Shown in pieces: positions 46,377 through 56,589 of a stretch of 64,000 nucleotides of DNA. Within the stretch, counting starts at the first letter, position 1; every line of letters starts with the position of its first letter. The DNA is taken from contig JADGFA010000007.1 of the NCBI GenBank assembly GCA_016744065.1, forward strand, positions 44,460 through 108,459, written 5' to 3'. The DNA is from Gammaproteobacteria bacterium. GTDB lineage: Bacteria > Pseudomonadota > Gammaproteobacteria > SZUA-229. The notes beneath the pieces were generated by a model. It was not told where the DNA came from, did not search any database, and worked only from the letters and a program-made list of their open reading frames with translations. The position numbers were made by a program, and so were the translations under genes.

Positions 46377-47023
46377 GATTTTTGTTCGCTAATATTAACA
46401 ATATTTAACTGGAGGCATAATTCATTCATCAGCTTCCACGTAACTTGTTGAATGCCAACAACGACCCCCAGTTTTTTTAAACTGGTTACCTGTAGATCAG
46501 GATACCCACAGGGGTTAATTCTATCAAAATCCGTTAGATCCATATCCACATTCAAACTAAGTCCATGATAACAGCCCCCCCGTTTAAACCTTAAACCAAG
46601 TGCGGCTATTTTTTCACCCTTTACATATACACCCGGTGCCTTCGGATCTGCATTGGCATCTATACCCAATTTAGCCAGAAGCTTTATGACGGCTGTCTCC
46701 AGCGCTGTAACCACCTGGCGCACACCCATATTTTTTCGTTTAATATCAATTAATATATAGGCAATCAGTTGCCCCGGTGCATGGTAGGTTACCTGGCCGC
46801 CTCTATCAGACTGTACCACGGGAATATTTTCAGGATTGAGCAGATGTTCAGGCTGGCTATTAGTACCTAGTGTAAAAACCGCAGGATGTTGCAGTAACCA
46901 GATTTCATCTGGTGTATTTTCATCTCGTTCCGTATTAAACTTTTGCATCAGCGCCTGTGTATCGGCGTAGTCTTTTACACCCAGGTATTTGATGATTGCG
47001 AATTGGTTTAAGGGTTGAGACAT
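46373..47023 (-). CDS. lipB: Octanoyl-ACP:protein octanoyltransferase
   Basis: LipB transfers octanoate from acyl carrier protein to lipoyl domains. The 216-residue protein has [20 protein letters not shown], the [18 protein letters not shown] segment, and the catalytic cysteine in [13 protein letters not shown]. It is directly upstream of lipA in the same operon. Confidence 0.97.
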   Translation of the reverse strand: MSQPLNQFAIIKYLGVKDYADTQALMQKFNTERDENTPDEIWLLQHPAVFTLGTNSQPEHLLNPENIPVVQSDRGGQVTYHAPGQLIAYILIDIKRKNMGVRQVVTALETAVIKLLAKLGIDANADPKAPGVYVKGEKIAALGLRFKRGGCYHGLSLNVDMDLTDFDRINPCGYPDLQVTSLKKLGVVVGIQQVTWKLMNELCLQLNIVNISEQKS

Positions 47024-47076
47024 TATGGCTGTAAAGAAAAAGAATACATTAGTCTTTTAAATAACTTACAGTCAAT

Positions 47077-47382
47077 TTAAAGACAATATAAAACATGTTC
47101 ACATGCGGTAAGTTCAATATATAACTTATCCAGATGGTCTTTACTGTGCGCAGTGAAGGTAATCGTTATACTGGTAAACTTACCATTACTACTCTGATTA
47201 AATTTAACGGCACCTTCAGCTAAATCAGTAATATGACGATTAATTATTTCCAGCACGGCAATCTCAAGCTCATCACCTGAGCGCCCCATCGCTTTAATAG
47301 GAAACTCACAGGGAAACTTGAACAGGGTTTCCTGCTCTTCATCGTAATATATATCTTTGGGATCAATTTTTTTTCTACTCAT
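47077..47382 (-). CDS. ybeD: YbeD family protein (DUF493)
   Basis: The 101-residue protein has the DUF493 pattern: LFKFPCEFPIKAMGRSGDE at the start, then KFTSITITFTAHSKDHLDKLY and a C-terminal HVLYCL. It has an ACT-like fold and sits before lipB in many proteobacteria. A role in lipoate or protein-quality control has been suggested, not shown here. Confidence 0.92.
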   Translation of the reverse strand: MSRKKIDPKDIYYDEEQETLFKFPCEFPIKAMGRSGDELEIAVLEIINRHITDLAEGAVKFNQSSNGKFTSITITFTAHSKDHLDKLYIELTACEHVLYCL

Positions 47383-47405
47383 AACACACTGCCGTAACCA
47401 GGCCG

Positions 47406-48281
47406 TTAACTCGATTCACCCAACCTGAGTTTAATTTTATAGGTCTGATAAATATCTATCATCTTCTCCCATATGGGGCCAGATTTACCATTTGCAACAA
47501 GATTGCCATTAAGCTCGACCACCGGCAATATTTCTTTGGTTGAGCTGGTAAACCAGATTTCAGAAGCCATTAACAGCTCCTGCTCAGTAAAATCACGCTC
47601 CTCATATGAAATATTATTTTTTACCGCAAGCTCGATAATTAAATCACGTGTAATACCTGGCAATAACTGAGTACCGGTAGGTGCAGTCACTAACACATCA
47701 TTAATAACTGCAAAAACATTACTTGCGGCACCTTCAGTAACCAGGCCATCATTTATTAATATCGCTTCTGCCGCATCATTATCATGTGCCTGCTGACGCA
47801 GTAAAATATTGCCTAGCAAAGAAATTGATTTAACATTGCAGGCTTTCCAGCGAATATCATCCAGTGTAATAGCTGAAACACCCTTGCGTAACTCTTCTTT
47901 ATTAACAGGCGCCAGTTCATTCACCATCATAAAAACGGTCTGATTAACTTCTTCGGGAAACCCATGATTACGTTTTGCAGCAACACCACGTGTCACCTGA
48001 AGATACACGGACTTATCTTCACCGGGCCCGCTATTAGGATTTTCTATCAATAATTTTTCTACAATACTCAGCCACTGCTGACTTGATAGTGGGTTTTTCA
48101 GGCGAATAGCATCCAGACTATTCTGTAAGCGCTGCATATGCTCCTGCATACGTAACAAACGCCCGCCATAAGCAGGTATCACCTCATACACGCCATCGGC
48201 AAACAGAAAACCCCGATCCAGCACTGATATTTTAGCCTGATCCAGAGGTAAATACTCACCATTTAAATATACAACTGACAT
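47406..48281 (-). CDS. dat: D-amino acid aminotransferase
   Basis: The 291-residue protein is a fold-type IV PLP enzyme. It begins VVYLNGEYLPLDQAKISVLDRGF, and K151 in NVKSISLLGN matches the PLP-binding lysine of D-amino acid aminotransferase. EAILINDGLVTEGAASNVF follows. It interconverts D-alanine and D-glutamate with keto acids, fitting the peptidoglycan genes next to it. A branched-chain aminotransferase is less likely because of the VLDRGF and LLGN context. Confidence 0.88.
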   Translation of the reverse strand: MSVVYLNGEYLPLDQAKISVLDRGFLFADGVYEVIPAYGGRLLRMQEHMQRLQNSLDAIRLKNPLSSQQWLSIVEKLLIENPNSGPGEDKSVYLQVTRGVAAKRNHGFPEEVNQTVFMMVNELAPVNKEELRKGVSAITLDDIRWKACNVKSISLLGNILLRQQAHDNDAAEAILINDGLVTEGAASNVFAVINDVLVTAPTGTQLLPGITRDLIIELAVKNNISYEERDFTEQELLMASEIWFTSSTKEILPVVELNGNLVANGKSGPIWEKMIDIYQTYKIKLRLGESS

Positions 48282-48426
48282 TTTTATACACCTAATTATT
48301 TAATGGTAAAGGATACAAATAAGCATATTTTCTAGCCATGCTACTGACGAACCTGAGGGCTAACGTTCATTTATTTTATATATAAAACACCCGGTGCCTA
48401 AACGCTAATTTTTTATACCTTAAAAA

Positions 48427-49581
48427 CTACTGAAATAACTGTATGACATGATCTTTTCCACGCTGCCACAAACTGCCTTCATTTATTGACTGTAGCGCAA
48501 TTAATGGCTGTGAAATAATTTCTTTACCTTCAAGCTTGATACTAACAGTACCCAGTTGCTGGCCTTTTTCAACAGGTGCCTCAATACCATTATCAATATC
48601 AATCACCGCATCAAGTTTTTTATACTGGCCTCTGGGAATTGTAACGACTAAATCCTCGTTTAAACCCAGGTTTAAGTTTTCACTCTCCCCCATCCAGATA
48701 CGAGCTGTATTTAATGTTTCACCTGCACTATACAATTTATTGCTTTCATAAAAACGGAAGCCATAACTTAATAGTGACTGACTTACATTTTCTCTGGTTT
48801 TTTCACTTTTCGTGCCCAGCACAATGGAAATCAAACGCATATCTTCACGTTTAGCGGACGCCACCAGACAATAGCCAGCCGACTCCGTATGGCCAGTTTT
48901 AAACCCATCTACGCTTTTATCTCTCCACAATAACTTATTTCGGTTGTATTGCTTAATACCATTATAGGTATACTCTTTTTCTTTATACCATTCATAATGC
49001 TCAGGAAATTCCCTGATGATTGCAGCCGCCAGTTTTGCCAGATCCGTAGCCGTCGTCACATGGTTTTTATTAGGCCAACCTGTTGCATTAACAAAGTTTG
49101 TACCGGTCATTCCTAACTGCTGTGCATACTGATTCATATAATCTGCAAATGTCGATTCACTTCCTGCAATATGTTCTGCCAATGCAACGGTTGCATCATT
49201 ACCCGACTGAATAATCAGGCCTTTTAATAATTTTTCAACGGTTACCTGTTTACCGACTTCAACAAACATTTTTGAGCCTTTCATTTTCCAGGCTTTTTTA
49301 CTAATAATCACTTCTTCTTCAAGCGTTAAGCGACCAGATTCAATTTCTTTATAAACCACATATGCGGTCATTAATTTTGTAATACTTGCTGGTTCAACTT
49401 TTTTATTAATATTTTTTTCAGCCAGTATACGTCCGCTATTAAAATCAACTAACAAAAAGCTCTTAGCTGCAAGCTTTGGAGGTGATGGGACGGGTGATGC
49501 CTCAACCAGCAGCATAAAAAACAAGGCATTTACAAACAGTATTAAAGTTACTAATCGTGTATTCATAGTGATTTTATTCAT
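48427..49581 (-). CDS. dacA: D-alanyl-D-alanine carboxypeptidase (PBP5/6 type)
   Basis: The 384-residue precursor has a signal peptide up to about residue 28, and the three penicillin-binding motifs SITK (66-69), SGN (126-128) and KTG (228-230). It trims the terminal D-alanine of peptidoglycan stem peptides in the periplasm. The C-terminal beta domain and amphipathic helix (GSLWQRGKDHVIQLF) for membrane association are present. Confidence 0.95.
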   Translation of the reverse strand: MNKITMNTRLVTLILFVNALFFMLLVEASPVPSPPKLAAKSFLLVDFNSGRILAEKNINKKVEPASITKLMTAYVVYKEIESGRLTLEEEVIISKKAWKMKGSKMFVEVGKQVTVEKLLKGLIIQSGNDATVALAEHIAGSESTFADYMNQYAQQLGMTGTNFVNATGWPNKNHVTTATDLAKLAAAIIREFPEHYEWYKEKEYTYNGIKQYNRNKLLWRDKSVDGFKTGHTESAGYCLVASAKREDMRLISIVLGTKSEKTRENVSQSLLSYGFRFYESNKLYSAGETLNTARIWMGESENLNLGLNEDLVVTIPRGQYKKLDAVIDIDNGIEAPVEKGQQLGTVSIKLEGKEIISQPLIALQSINEGSLWQRGKDHVIQLFQ

Positions 49582-49612
49582 CTTATATTTTTAACCCATT
49601 TCATTCATTGAA

Positions 49613-50422
49613 TTAGTCAACAACAACACGGGCTGTATTTAAACCTATTTCATTTAATTCATTAATTACCTGGTATGCAAGGTCAACATTTGGAATAGGC
49701 CCTATACGTACCCGATATAATTTTTTACCATCATTCTTTATTACATGTACACGCACACTGGGTATGTCTTTATCACGCAAATTACCCGCCATTTTCTCTG
49801 CCGCTTCTTCACTCCCCATTGCAGCAACCTGAATATGTATTTTACCGCCTGTATTTATTGCCGTTGGTAACACAACCTCACTGGTTTTTAAGTCCAGTGC
49901 AGAAGTATTAATAACACGCAGGCTTACCGGCCCGGTACCTGTTGCAGAAATACCCAGTTTACGTGCTGCTGCGTAAGATAAGTCAATGACTCTACCTTCA
50001 TGGAATGGCCCCCGGTCATTTACTTTTAATATAACCTTACGTCCATTTCCTGTATGCGTTACTTCAACATAGGTCGGTAACGGCAGCGTCTTATGTGCTG
50101 CTGTCATCGCATACATATTGTATTTTTCTCCGCTAGAGGTCTTCCTTCCATGAAATTTTGTACCGTACCAGGACGCAATACCTTTCTGAGTAAAACCGAT
50201 AGAGTTTTTTAACACCTGATAGGTTTTACCACGGACGGTATAACTTGGCATATTACCATAACGACTTAATGGCTCATTTGCAGGAATCGCATCCGGCGTG
50301 TCATTTCGAATAAAGTCATCTGGTGCACTGTCACCACCTGTAGCACAACCAGTTAGATCAAGACTCAGTATTAATATTACAAAACTGTAAAAAAATTTAT
50401 TTACTGGCATCAAACTGCGCAT
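49613..50422 (-). CDS. rlpA: RlpA family septal lytic transglycosylase lipoprotein
   Basis: The precursor of 269 residues has a lipobox LTGC (C26). A double-psi beta-barrel domain follows, with GIASWYGTKFHGRKTSSGE and VKVNDRGPFHEGRVIDLSYAAA, then a C-terminal SPOR domain (about 190-269) that binds denuded peptidoglycan. RlpA cleaves glycan strands without stem peptides. ATG 50410 gives MPVNKFF and is a good alternative start; both overlap the end of mltB. Confidence 0.94.
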   Translation of the reverse strand: MRSLMPVNKFFYSFVILILSLDLTGCATGGDSAPDDFIRNDTPDAIPANEPLSRYGNMPSYTVRGKTYQVLKNSIGFTQKGIASWYGTKFHGRKTSSGEKYNMYAMTAAHKTLPLPTYVEVTHTGNGRKVILKVNDRGPFHEGRVIDLSYAAARKLGISATGTGPVSLRVINTSALDLKTSEVVLPTAINTGGKIHIQVAAMGSEEAAEKMAGNLRDKDIPSVRVHVIKNDGKKLYRVRIGPIPNVDLAYQVINELNEIGLNTARVVVD

Positions 50423-51437
50423 TATATTTTACAGACACTGCCTGACTAAGTTGATATACCGCCATCGCATACAGAGGGCTATGATTATATCGAGTAATGA
50501 CATAAAAATTATTTAATGTCATCCAGTACTCATCACCCTGTGTACCTGTTAGCTTTAATAATGTTGCCGGTGTTGAGTCACTAAAATGATCTATTGGCTT
50601 TACACCTTCTTTTTTATACTCTGCCACCGTTGTATGCGGTTTCATTTTTTTACTGCCCAGTTTTCTTGATAGCGCTTCAACTGAAGCACGGCTGGCAACA
50701 GGCTGGCCTTTTTTCCATCCATGTTTTTTAAAATAATTTGCAACACTGCCTATTGAGTCCGCAGAACCGTTCCAGAAATCACGCACACCATTACCATCAA
50801 AATCTACGGCATAATGCCTGAAACTACTGGGTATAAATTGCGGCATTCCCATGGCACCTGCATAAGACCCCTTTAATACTCGGGGATCTACTTTTTCTTC
50901 CCTTGTCATTAAGAGAAATTCTTTTAATTCTTTTCTAAAAAAGGTCTCTCTCGCATCCCTTCTTTCTCTGGTTGTATTTTCTATCGGATAATCAAAACCT
51001 AAAGTGGTCAATGCATCCAGGACAAGGTAATTACCCGCGCGTTTACCGTAATACGTTTCAACACCAATTATTGCAACAAGAAATTCAGCCGGCACACCAA
51101 ATTCTTTTTCAGCTCGATTCAATAAATCTGCATTCTCATTCCAGAATTTAACACCTTTACTAATACGACTATCTGTCATAAAAATTTTTCGATACTTGCC
51201 CCAGGTCAAAACACCCTCAGCAGGTCGAGAAATAGCTTCAATTGCTGTTTTTTGTTGCTTAACACCTTCCATCCAGCGACTAACAATTGATGCATCAAAG
51301 CCATGCTCCTTATGCATTTTCGCAATAAACTCCTGCACGTCTTTACGCTGACTGTAATTGGCACTGACACTTACGGGCAATAAACACAAAAGTAACCCCG
51401 ACAAGCTGATTTTTTTAAATATTGATAATTTTTTCAT
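50397..51437 (-). CDS. mltB: Lytic murein transglycosylase B
   Basis: The 346-residue protein has a signal peptide ending at VSA (residue 26), the catalytic glutamate E127 in AIIGVETYYGKRAGN, and GAMGMPQFIPSSFR, typical of MltB. It has no lipobox cysteine, so it is probably soluble in the periplasm. It overlaps rlpA and follows rodA by 52 bases. Confidence 0.94.
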   Translation of the reverse strand: MKKLSIFKKISLSGLLLCLLPVSVSANYSQRKDVQEFIAKMHKEHGFDASIVSRWMEGVKQQKTAIEAISRPAEGVLTWGKYRKIFMTDSRISKGVKFWNENADLLNRAEKEFGVPAEFLVAIIGVETYYGKRAGNYLVLDALTTLGFDYPIENTTRERRDARETFFRKELKEFLLMTREEKVDPRVLKGSYAGAMGMPQFIPSSFRHYAVDFDGNGVRDFWNGSADSIGSVANYFKKHGWKKGQPVASRASVEALSRKLGSKKMKPHTTVAEYKKEGVKPIDHFSDSTPATLLKLTGTQGDEYWMTLNNFYVITRYNHSPLYAMAVYQLSQAVSVKYNAQFDASK

Positions 51438-51489
51438 ATGTTTTTTAATTTCTATGTATCAAGTCTGTTAAATTTCAGGGAAAACCAGT

Positions 51490-52614
51490 CTACTTGGACC
51501 ATAATTTTCGGTGAGAGTTTATTGACATTAACATGCCAAAACTCGCCATTAATGTCACCATTGAAGTACCGCCATAACTGATCAGGGGCAATGGTACCCC
51601 AACCACTGGCAAAATACCTGATACCATGCCCACATTTACAAATAAATAAACAAAAAAAGTCAGACTTAAACTACCACCCAACAGACGCGCATAAGTATCC
51701 TGCCCCTGAACCGCAATCATTAATCCACGAATAATAATAAAAGTATATAACGCAAGTAAAAACAGGCCCCCCAGTAAACCAAACTCTTCTGCAAATACGG
51801 CAAAAATAAAATCTGTCGATTGTTCTGGCAAAAAATTGAGATGTGACTGACTTCCATTAAGCCAGCCTCGCCCATAAACTCCGCCAGATCCAATTGCAAT
51901 TTGTGATTGAATAATATGATAGCCCGCACCCAGGGGGTCACTCTGCGGATCAAGCAGAGTCATCACTCTACCTTTTTGATAAGCATGCATGAAATGCCAC
52001 AATACCGGGAGCATGGAAGCAGCCAGCACACTCATCCCAATCATAAGGCGCCAGCTCAGGCCACCTAAAAACAAAACAAAAAAACCTGCCGCAAATATAA
52101 GTAATGCCGTACCTAAATCTGGCTGTTTAGCAATTAAAAACGTTGGCACCAGTATTAAGACCACAGCAATAATTAACGTGCGCCATGAAGGAGGAAGCGG
52201 CTTTTCTGAAAAGTACCAGGCGATCATCATCGGCGTAACAAGCTTCATCATTTCAGAAGGCTGAAAGCGTATAAAACCCAGATCCAGCCAACGTTGCGCC
52301 CCCTTGCCAACATCTCCCATAACCAGTACCAGTACCAGCAAAACCACCCCCGCCACATACATCCAGGGTGACCAGAATTTCAGTGTTGACGAGGGTATCT
52401 GAGCAATTACCAACATAATGAATACCGCGAGGCCTATTCGGGTAAACTGTCGATTTATCAGTGCACTGGACTCATCTCCTGCGCTATACAATACGACCAG
52501 CCCTACCATAAGCAGAGCGCCTATACCTAAAAGCAATATATGATCCAGGTGCAATATACGTATAAGCCGCAAACTGAAACTGGGGTAATAATACTTATCC
52601 TGAATTTTATTCAC
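51490..52614 (-). CDS. rodA: Rod-shape peptidoglycan polymerase RodA
   Basis: The 374-residue SEDS protein has ten membrane helices and the SEDS hallmarks DFIFAVFAEEFGLLGG and VGVPLPLISYGGTS. It polymerises glycan strands for cell elongation with its partner PBP2. It directly follows mrdA on the same strand with no spacer. Confidence 0.96.
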   Translation of the reverse strand: MNKIQDKYYYPSFSLRLIRILHLDHILLLGIGALLMVGLVVLYSAGDESSALINRQFTRIGLAVFIMLVIAQIPSSTLKFWSPWMYVAGVVLLVLVLVMGDVGKGAQRWLDLGFIRFQPSEMMKLVTPMMIAWYFSEKPLPPSWRTLIIAVVLILVPTFLIAKQPDLGTALLIFAAGFFVLFLGGLSWRLMIGMSVLAASMLPVLWHFMHAYQKGRVMTLLDPQSDPLGAGYHIIQSQIAIGSGGVYGRGWLNGSQSHLNFLPEQSTDFIFAVFAEEFGLLGGLFLLALYTFIIIRGLMIAVQGQDTYARLLGGSLSLTFFVYLFVNVGMVSGILPVVGVPLPLISYGGTSMVTLMASFGMLMSINSHRKLWSK

Positions 52615-54477
52615 TTACTTAAGGTTTCCTTCGTATAAACGCGTCCATTCATCTATTACTTTACGGGCAATGGGCGCAGCAACACTGCTTCCATGACTAC
52701 CATTCTCAGCAATAACTGCCACCACAATTTCAGGGTCTTTGTAAGGTGCAAAAGCAATAAACAGGGCATGATCACGTAGTTTTTTTGCAATGGTTGCTTC
52801 ATCGTACTCTGCATCCTGTGCAATACCAAATACCTGAGCTGTACCTGTTTTACCTGCCATTTTAAATGCCAGATCGTAACCCGAATTTCTTGCTGTCCCT
52901 CTCAGGCCATGCACCACATTCACCATACCTTTTATAGCGTGTCGCCAGTTACTTTCACGCTTAAGCTTAATCGTTTCCCCTGCAGACCAGTTAATAGTCG
53001 TTTTTTCATTACCATTCGGTTCTTCTACCTGCGATAAAAGATGAGGCGAAAACACCTGACCGCGCATACTAAGAATAGATGTCGCACTTGCCAACTGTAT
53101 TGGCGTGGCTAACATATAACCCTGGCCAATTCCGGTGATCAACGTTTCGCCCGGAAACCATATTTTATTTTTTACCCGTTTTTTCCACTCCCTTGAGGGC
53201 AATAATCCTGATCGCTCACCTAATAAATCAATACCTGTTTTTTCACCAAAGCCAAATTGATGTAAAAAAGCATGAATACGATTAATCCCCATACGATAGG
53301 ACAGTTCATAATAATAAACATCGCAGGATTGCTCTATCGATTTATTCAGATCAACCAGACCATGCCCTGTTTTCTTCCAGTCACGATATCTCCTGTCATC
53401 ATTGGGTAATAAATAATGCCCTGTACAGTTAATCGTTTCTTTATGACCCATTGATCGGTTCTCTAATCCGCCTAAGCCCACGAAGGGTTTTACTGTAGAG
53501 CCAGGGGGATATTGCCCCATAATTGAACGATTAAATAAAGGCCTATCGGGTGAATCACGCAAACGCTTATAATTTTTATGACTAATACCGTGAACAAATA
53601 AATTGGGATCAAAGGCAGGTAAACTCACCATTGCCAGCACTTCACCGGTGTGTGGTTTCATTACGACAACGGAGCCGTTATACCCCTCCAATGCATCTGC
53701 CGCCACCTTCTGTATTTGCGCATCCAGGGTCAACCACAGGTTATTTCCAGGTACAGGGGGGATTTTATCCAGCACACGTAATTCACGCCCCTGAACATTC
53801 ACTTCAATATTCTGATACCCCACCAATCCATGTAGCTGATCTTCATAATAACGTTCAAGTCCGGTTTTTCCGATATGGGTTGTACCTTTGTAATTAGTTT
53901 CATCAACCCTTTTTAACTCTTTTCCATCTATACGCCCCACATACCCCACCACATGGGCCATGGTTTTACCCAGAGGGTAATATCGGCCTAAACTCGCCTT
54001 TACTTCCACCCCTGGAAAGCGATGTCGATTCACCGCTAATTTGGCTACTTCCTCTTCGGACAGCTTAGTACGCAAGGGGATACCTTCAAATTTACGACTG
54101 CGCTTTAATAACCGCCTAAAACGTTTTAACACATCCTCATCTAGAGCAACAAGGTCACCAAGATCATGCAATGTCTGTTGCATATTATCTATTTGTTCAG
54201 GAATTAGTTCTAACTGATATGACGGTCTGTTTTCTGCTAGAACCACGCCATTTCGATCATAAATTAAGCCCCGATTAGGAACCAACGGTGTCAGACGAAC
54301 ACGGTTATTTTCTGAAAGTGAAAAAAAATGACTAAACTCAAAAAACTGCAAATAAACCAGGCGCGACAACAGCACTAATAATAGCAATACACTAAATACA
54401 GCCGCTACCAGAGCGCGCCGCTTAAATAGCTGCGCCTCTAGCATATGATTTTTAATTACTGCACGACGAGACATCAA
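52615..54477 (-). CDS. mrdA: Penicillin-binding protein 2
   Basis: The 620-residue protein has one N-terminal membrane helix (about 22-45), a pedestal domain, and a transpeptidase domain with STVK (S327 to K330), SCD (384-386) and KTG (543-545). It cross-links peptidoglycan during elongation, with RodA. There are two adjacent ATG codons at the start; the first is taken. The usual upstream rlmH and rsfS are missing; ppa is next. Confidence 0.96.
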   Translation of the reverse strand: MMSRRAVIKNHMLEAQLFKRRALVAAVFSVLLLLVLLSRLVYLQFFEFSHFFSLSENNRVRLTPLVPNRGLIYDRNGVVLAENRPSYQLELIPEQIDNMQQTLHDLGDLVALDEDVLKRFRRLLKRSRKFEGIPLRTKLSEEEVAKLAVNRHRFPGVEVKASLGRYYPLGKTMAHVVGYVGRIDGKELKRVDETNYKGTTHIGKTGLERYYEDQLHGLVGYQNIEVNVQGRELRVLDKIPPVPGNNLWLTLDAQIQKVAADALEGYNGSVVVMKPHTGEVLAMVSLPAFDPNLFVHGISHKNYKRLRDSPDRPLFNRSIMGQYPPGSTVKPFVGLGGLENRSMGHKETINCTGHYLLPNDDRRYRDWKKTGHGLVDLNKSIEQSCDVYYYELSYRMGINRIHAFLHQFGFGEKTGIDLLGERSGLLPSREWKKRVKNKIWFPGETLITGIGQGYMLATPIQLASATSILSMRGQVFSPHLLSQVEEPNGNEKTTINWSAGETIKLKRESNWRHAIKGMVNVVHGLRGTARNSGYDLAFKMAGKTGTAQVFGIAQDAEYDEATIAKKLRDHALFIAFAPYKDPEIVVAVIAENGSHGSSVAAPIARKVIDEWTRLYEGNLK

Positions 54478-54562
54478 TAAACAACAAAGCCTTTTATATT
54501 CATATCACTTATATCTATAATTTTCTGTTTAGTTATTTTGGTAACAATTCCGTTTACTTCGT

Positions 54563-54620
54563 TTTTTCAGTCTGAAATTAAAGATAAAAACAGGCTCATC
54601 CAGGAAAACAGACTGAAAAA
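54563..54620 (-). terminator. 12-bp inverted repeat after ppa
   Basis: TTTTTCAGTCTG (54563-54574) pairs perfectly with CAGACTGAAAAA (54609-54620) around a 34-base loop. It lies between the end of ppa and the start of mrdA on the minus strand. There is no long T-run beyond the stem, so it may terminate weakly or shape the mrdA leader. Confidence 0.4.
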
Positions 54621-54631
54621 CAGGCTGGAAA

Positions 54632-55168
54632 TTATTTCTGTGTGCGCTTATATCGCTCGATACTGCTCAGAATTTCTTCATGTGCCCGATCAACCCCCAC
54701 CCAATTCTCAACTTTAACCCACTTGCCTGACTCCAATGCTTTATATTGTTCAAAAAAGTGCGTTATTTGTCCCAGCATATCATCATGCAAATCCTGTGGT
54801 GAGTGTACATCATCATACAACTTAGTTAACTGCGCCATAGGAACCGCCAGTATTTTGTGATCTTCACCCGCTTCATCCACCATTTCCAGCATACCTACAG
54901 GACGACAACGTATAACCGAACCGGATATAAGCGGCACAGGCGTTACAACCAGCACATCGACTGGGTCACCGTCTTCAGAAAGCGTATGGGGTAAAAAGCC
55001 ATAATTACAGGGATAAAACATCGCAGTCCCCATAAACCTGTCTACCGTCAGGGTCCCGCTATCTTTATCTACTTCATATTTTACCGGTGGCCCGTGCGCT
55101 GGAATTTCAATAACAACATTAATATCATTGGGCACATCTTCCCCTAACGGGAGATTATCAAGATTCAT
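54632..55168 (-). CDS. ppa: Inorganic pyrophosphatase (family I)
   Basis: The 178-residue enzyme hydrolyses pyrophosphate to phosphate. It has the metal-binding signature DGDPVD (D66, D68, D71) and [11 protein letters not shown] before it. Length matches bacterial soluble pyrophosphatase. It diverges from adk and precedes the mrdA cluster on the same strand. Confidence 0.97.
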   Translation of the reverse strand: MNLDNLPLGEDVPNDINVVIEIPAHGPPVKYEVDKDSGTLTVDRFMGTAMFYPCNYGFLPHTLSEDGDPVDVLVVTPVPLISGSVIRCRPVGMLEMVDEAGEDHKILAVPMAQLTKLYDDVHSPQDLHDDMLGQITHFFEQYKALESGKWVKVENWVGVDRAHEEILSSIERYKRTQK

Positions 55169-55339
55169 ACGTTTTTACCTTATTAAATACAACTCATTAA
55201 AATTTTCTACATTATTTTGGATTATATCAAGAAGCAACACCAGAGAATACTCGACATCTTCTGCGCATTGATTACAATCCACTAGCACTGTCATTATTAA
55301 TCCTGAATAACCTGTAACAACAGGGGGGAGAAAAAGGAT

Positions 55340-56530
55340 ATGAGACTCGTACTACTAGGAGCACCTGGCTCCGGTAAAGGCACACAAGCCAAACTATTAG
55401 TTGATAAATTAAACATTCCACAAATATCGACCGGTGATTTACTGCGTGCAGCAGTAGATGCTCAAACCCCACTGGGCAGACAGGCCAAAACCATTATGGA
55501 TGCCGGGCAACTTGTTCCTAATGATCTGGTTCTGGGCATGATTCGTGAGCGCCTGAGCAACCCTGACGCCCAAAAGGGCTTCATTCTTGATGGTTTTCCA
55601 CGCAATCTTGAACAGGCGCAGGCTTTAGACCAGCTACTTGAGGGCTTATCTTTACCCATTCAAAAATCAATATTAATTGATGTGGATTTCGATATTCTTA
55701 TGCAACGTCTTACCGGCCGATTAACCTGTGAGGACTGCAGTGAAGTGTTCAACACCTTTACTAATCCACCGGCTTTGAATGAAGAATGCGATAAATGTGG
55801 AGGCAAACTACACCATCGCTCTGATGATAACGAAGAAACGATTAGCAAACGCTTACGTGTGTACGAAACACAAACACAACCCGTTGCTGATTTTTACAAA
55901 AACCAGGGAAAGCTATCGACTGTTGAAGGCAAAGGTGAAATCAAAGACATCTTTTCTGCAATGCGCATCGCTTTAAATAGCGCGCGCTCTACAACAGCGC
56001 CTGCTGCCCCTCCAACCAAACCTGCTCCAGCAAAGACAAAAACTATGCCTATAGAACAACAACCCGTAAATAAACCGATTGTGGAAGCAGCAGCACCGAC
56101 ACCGCCGGTTGTAATCACACCAGAACAAACAACAGAAAAACCAGAAAAAACCATTACAAAAAAAGCAACTGCTAAAAAAACCACTAGAAAAGCAACGCCA
56201 GACAAATCGGCGGCTAAAAAGAAGAGCACTACAAAAAAAGCACCTTCCAGGAAAAAAGCGAGTGTAAAACCCGCTGTATCCAGGAAAAAATCGGTAGCTA
56301 AGAAAAAACCCAGGCCTGCACCCAAAAAGAAAAACGTTCAACCCATCAACGCAGGTGAACAACTTAAACAACTAAGAGCAGAACTTAAAGCACTTAATGC
56401 CGAAATAATACAAACTGAAAAACGCAACAAAACACTAATCGATATAGAACTTAATAAAGATCTGGTTCGTAAACAGTTTTCAGCAAAGCTACAAAAAGAC
56501 ATTGAAAAAGCACTGAAACAAATTAAATAG
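55340..56530 (+). CDS. adk: Adenylate kinase with histone H1-like basic tail and coiled coil
   Basis: Residues 1-212 are a complete adenylate kinase: P-loop GAPGSGKGT (8-16), FILDGFPRNLEQA, and a zinc-binding lid with four cysteines (C130, C133, C150, C153). The family ends near residue 215; this protein has 396. The extra part has a Pro/Ala-rich linker (213-265), a Lys/Ala/Ser/Thr-rich block (270-331, with KKATAKKTTRK and similar) and a helical coiled-coil-like end (340-396). The frame is continuous. The tail resembles H1-like or AlgP-type DNA-binding segments. GGGGGGAG and AGGA precede the ATG. Confidence 0.95.
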   Translation: MRLVLLGAPGSGKGTQAKLLVDKLNIPQISTGDLLRAAVDAQTPLGRQAKTIMDAGQLVPNDLVLGMIRERLSNPDAQKGFILDGFPRNLEQAQALDQLLEGLSLPIQKSILIDVDFDILMQRLTGRLTCEDCSEVFNTFTNPPALNEECDKCGGKLHHRSDDNEETISKRLRVYETQTQPVADFYKNQGKLSTVEGKGEIKDIFSAMRIALNSARSTTAPAAPPTKPAPAKTKTMPIEQQPVNKPIVEAAAPTPPVVITPEQTTEKPEKTITKKATAKKTTRKATPDKSAAKKKSTTKKAPSRKKASVKPAVSRKKSVAKKKPRPAPKKKNVQPINAGEQLKQLRAELKALNAEIIQTEKRNKTLIDIELNKDLVRKQFSAKLQKDIEKALKQIK

Positions 56531-56558
56531 ATCTATTAACTCACTCGGACCTAAAAAA

Positions 56559-56589
56559 TAAAAGCCGTATATATACGGCTTTTATTTTC
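56559..56589 (+). terminator. Rho-independent terminator of adk
   Basis: TAAAAGCCGTAT pairs with ATACGGCTTTTA around a two-base centre (56559-56584), then T-rich sequence. It lies 28 bases after the adk stop. Confidence 0.85.

Noticed and set aside
55894..56371. Two long antisense frames over the adk tail
   Set aside because: They arise from the low-complexity Lys/Ala codons read backwards (poly-Phe/Val-like peptides).
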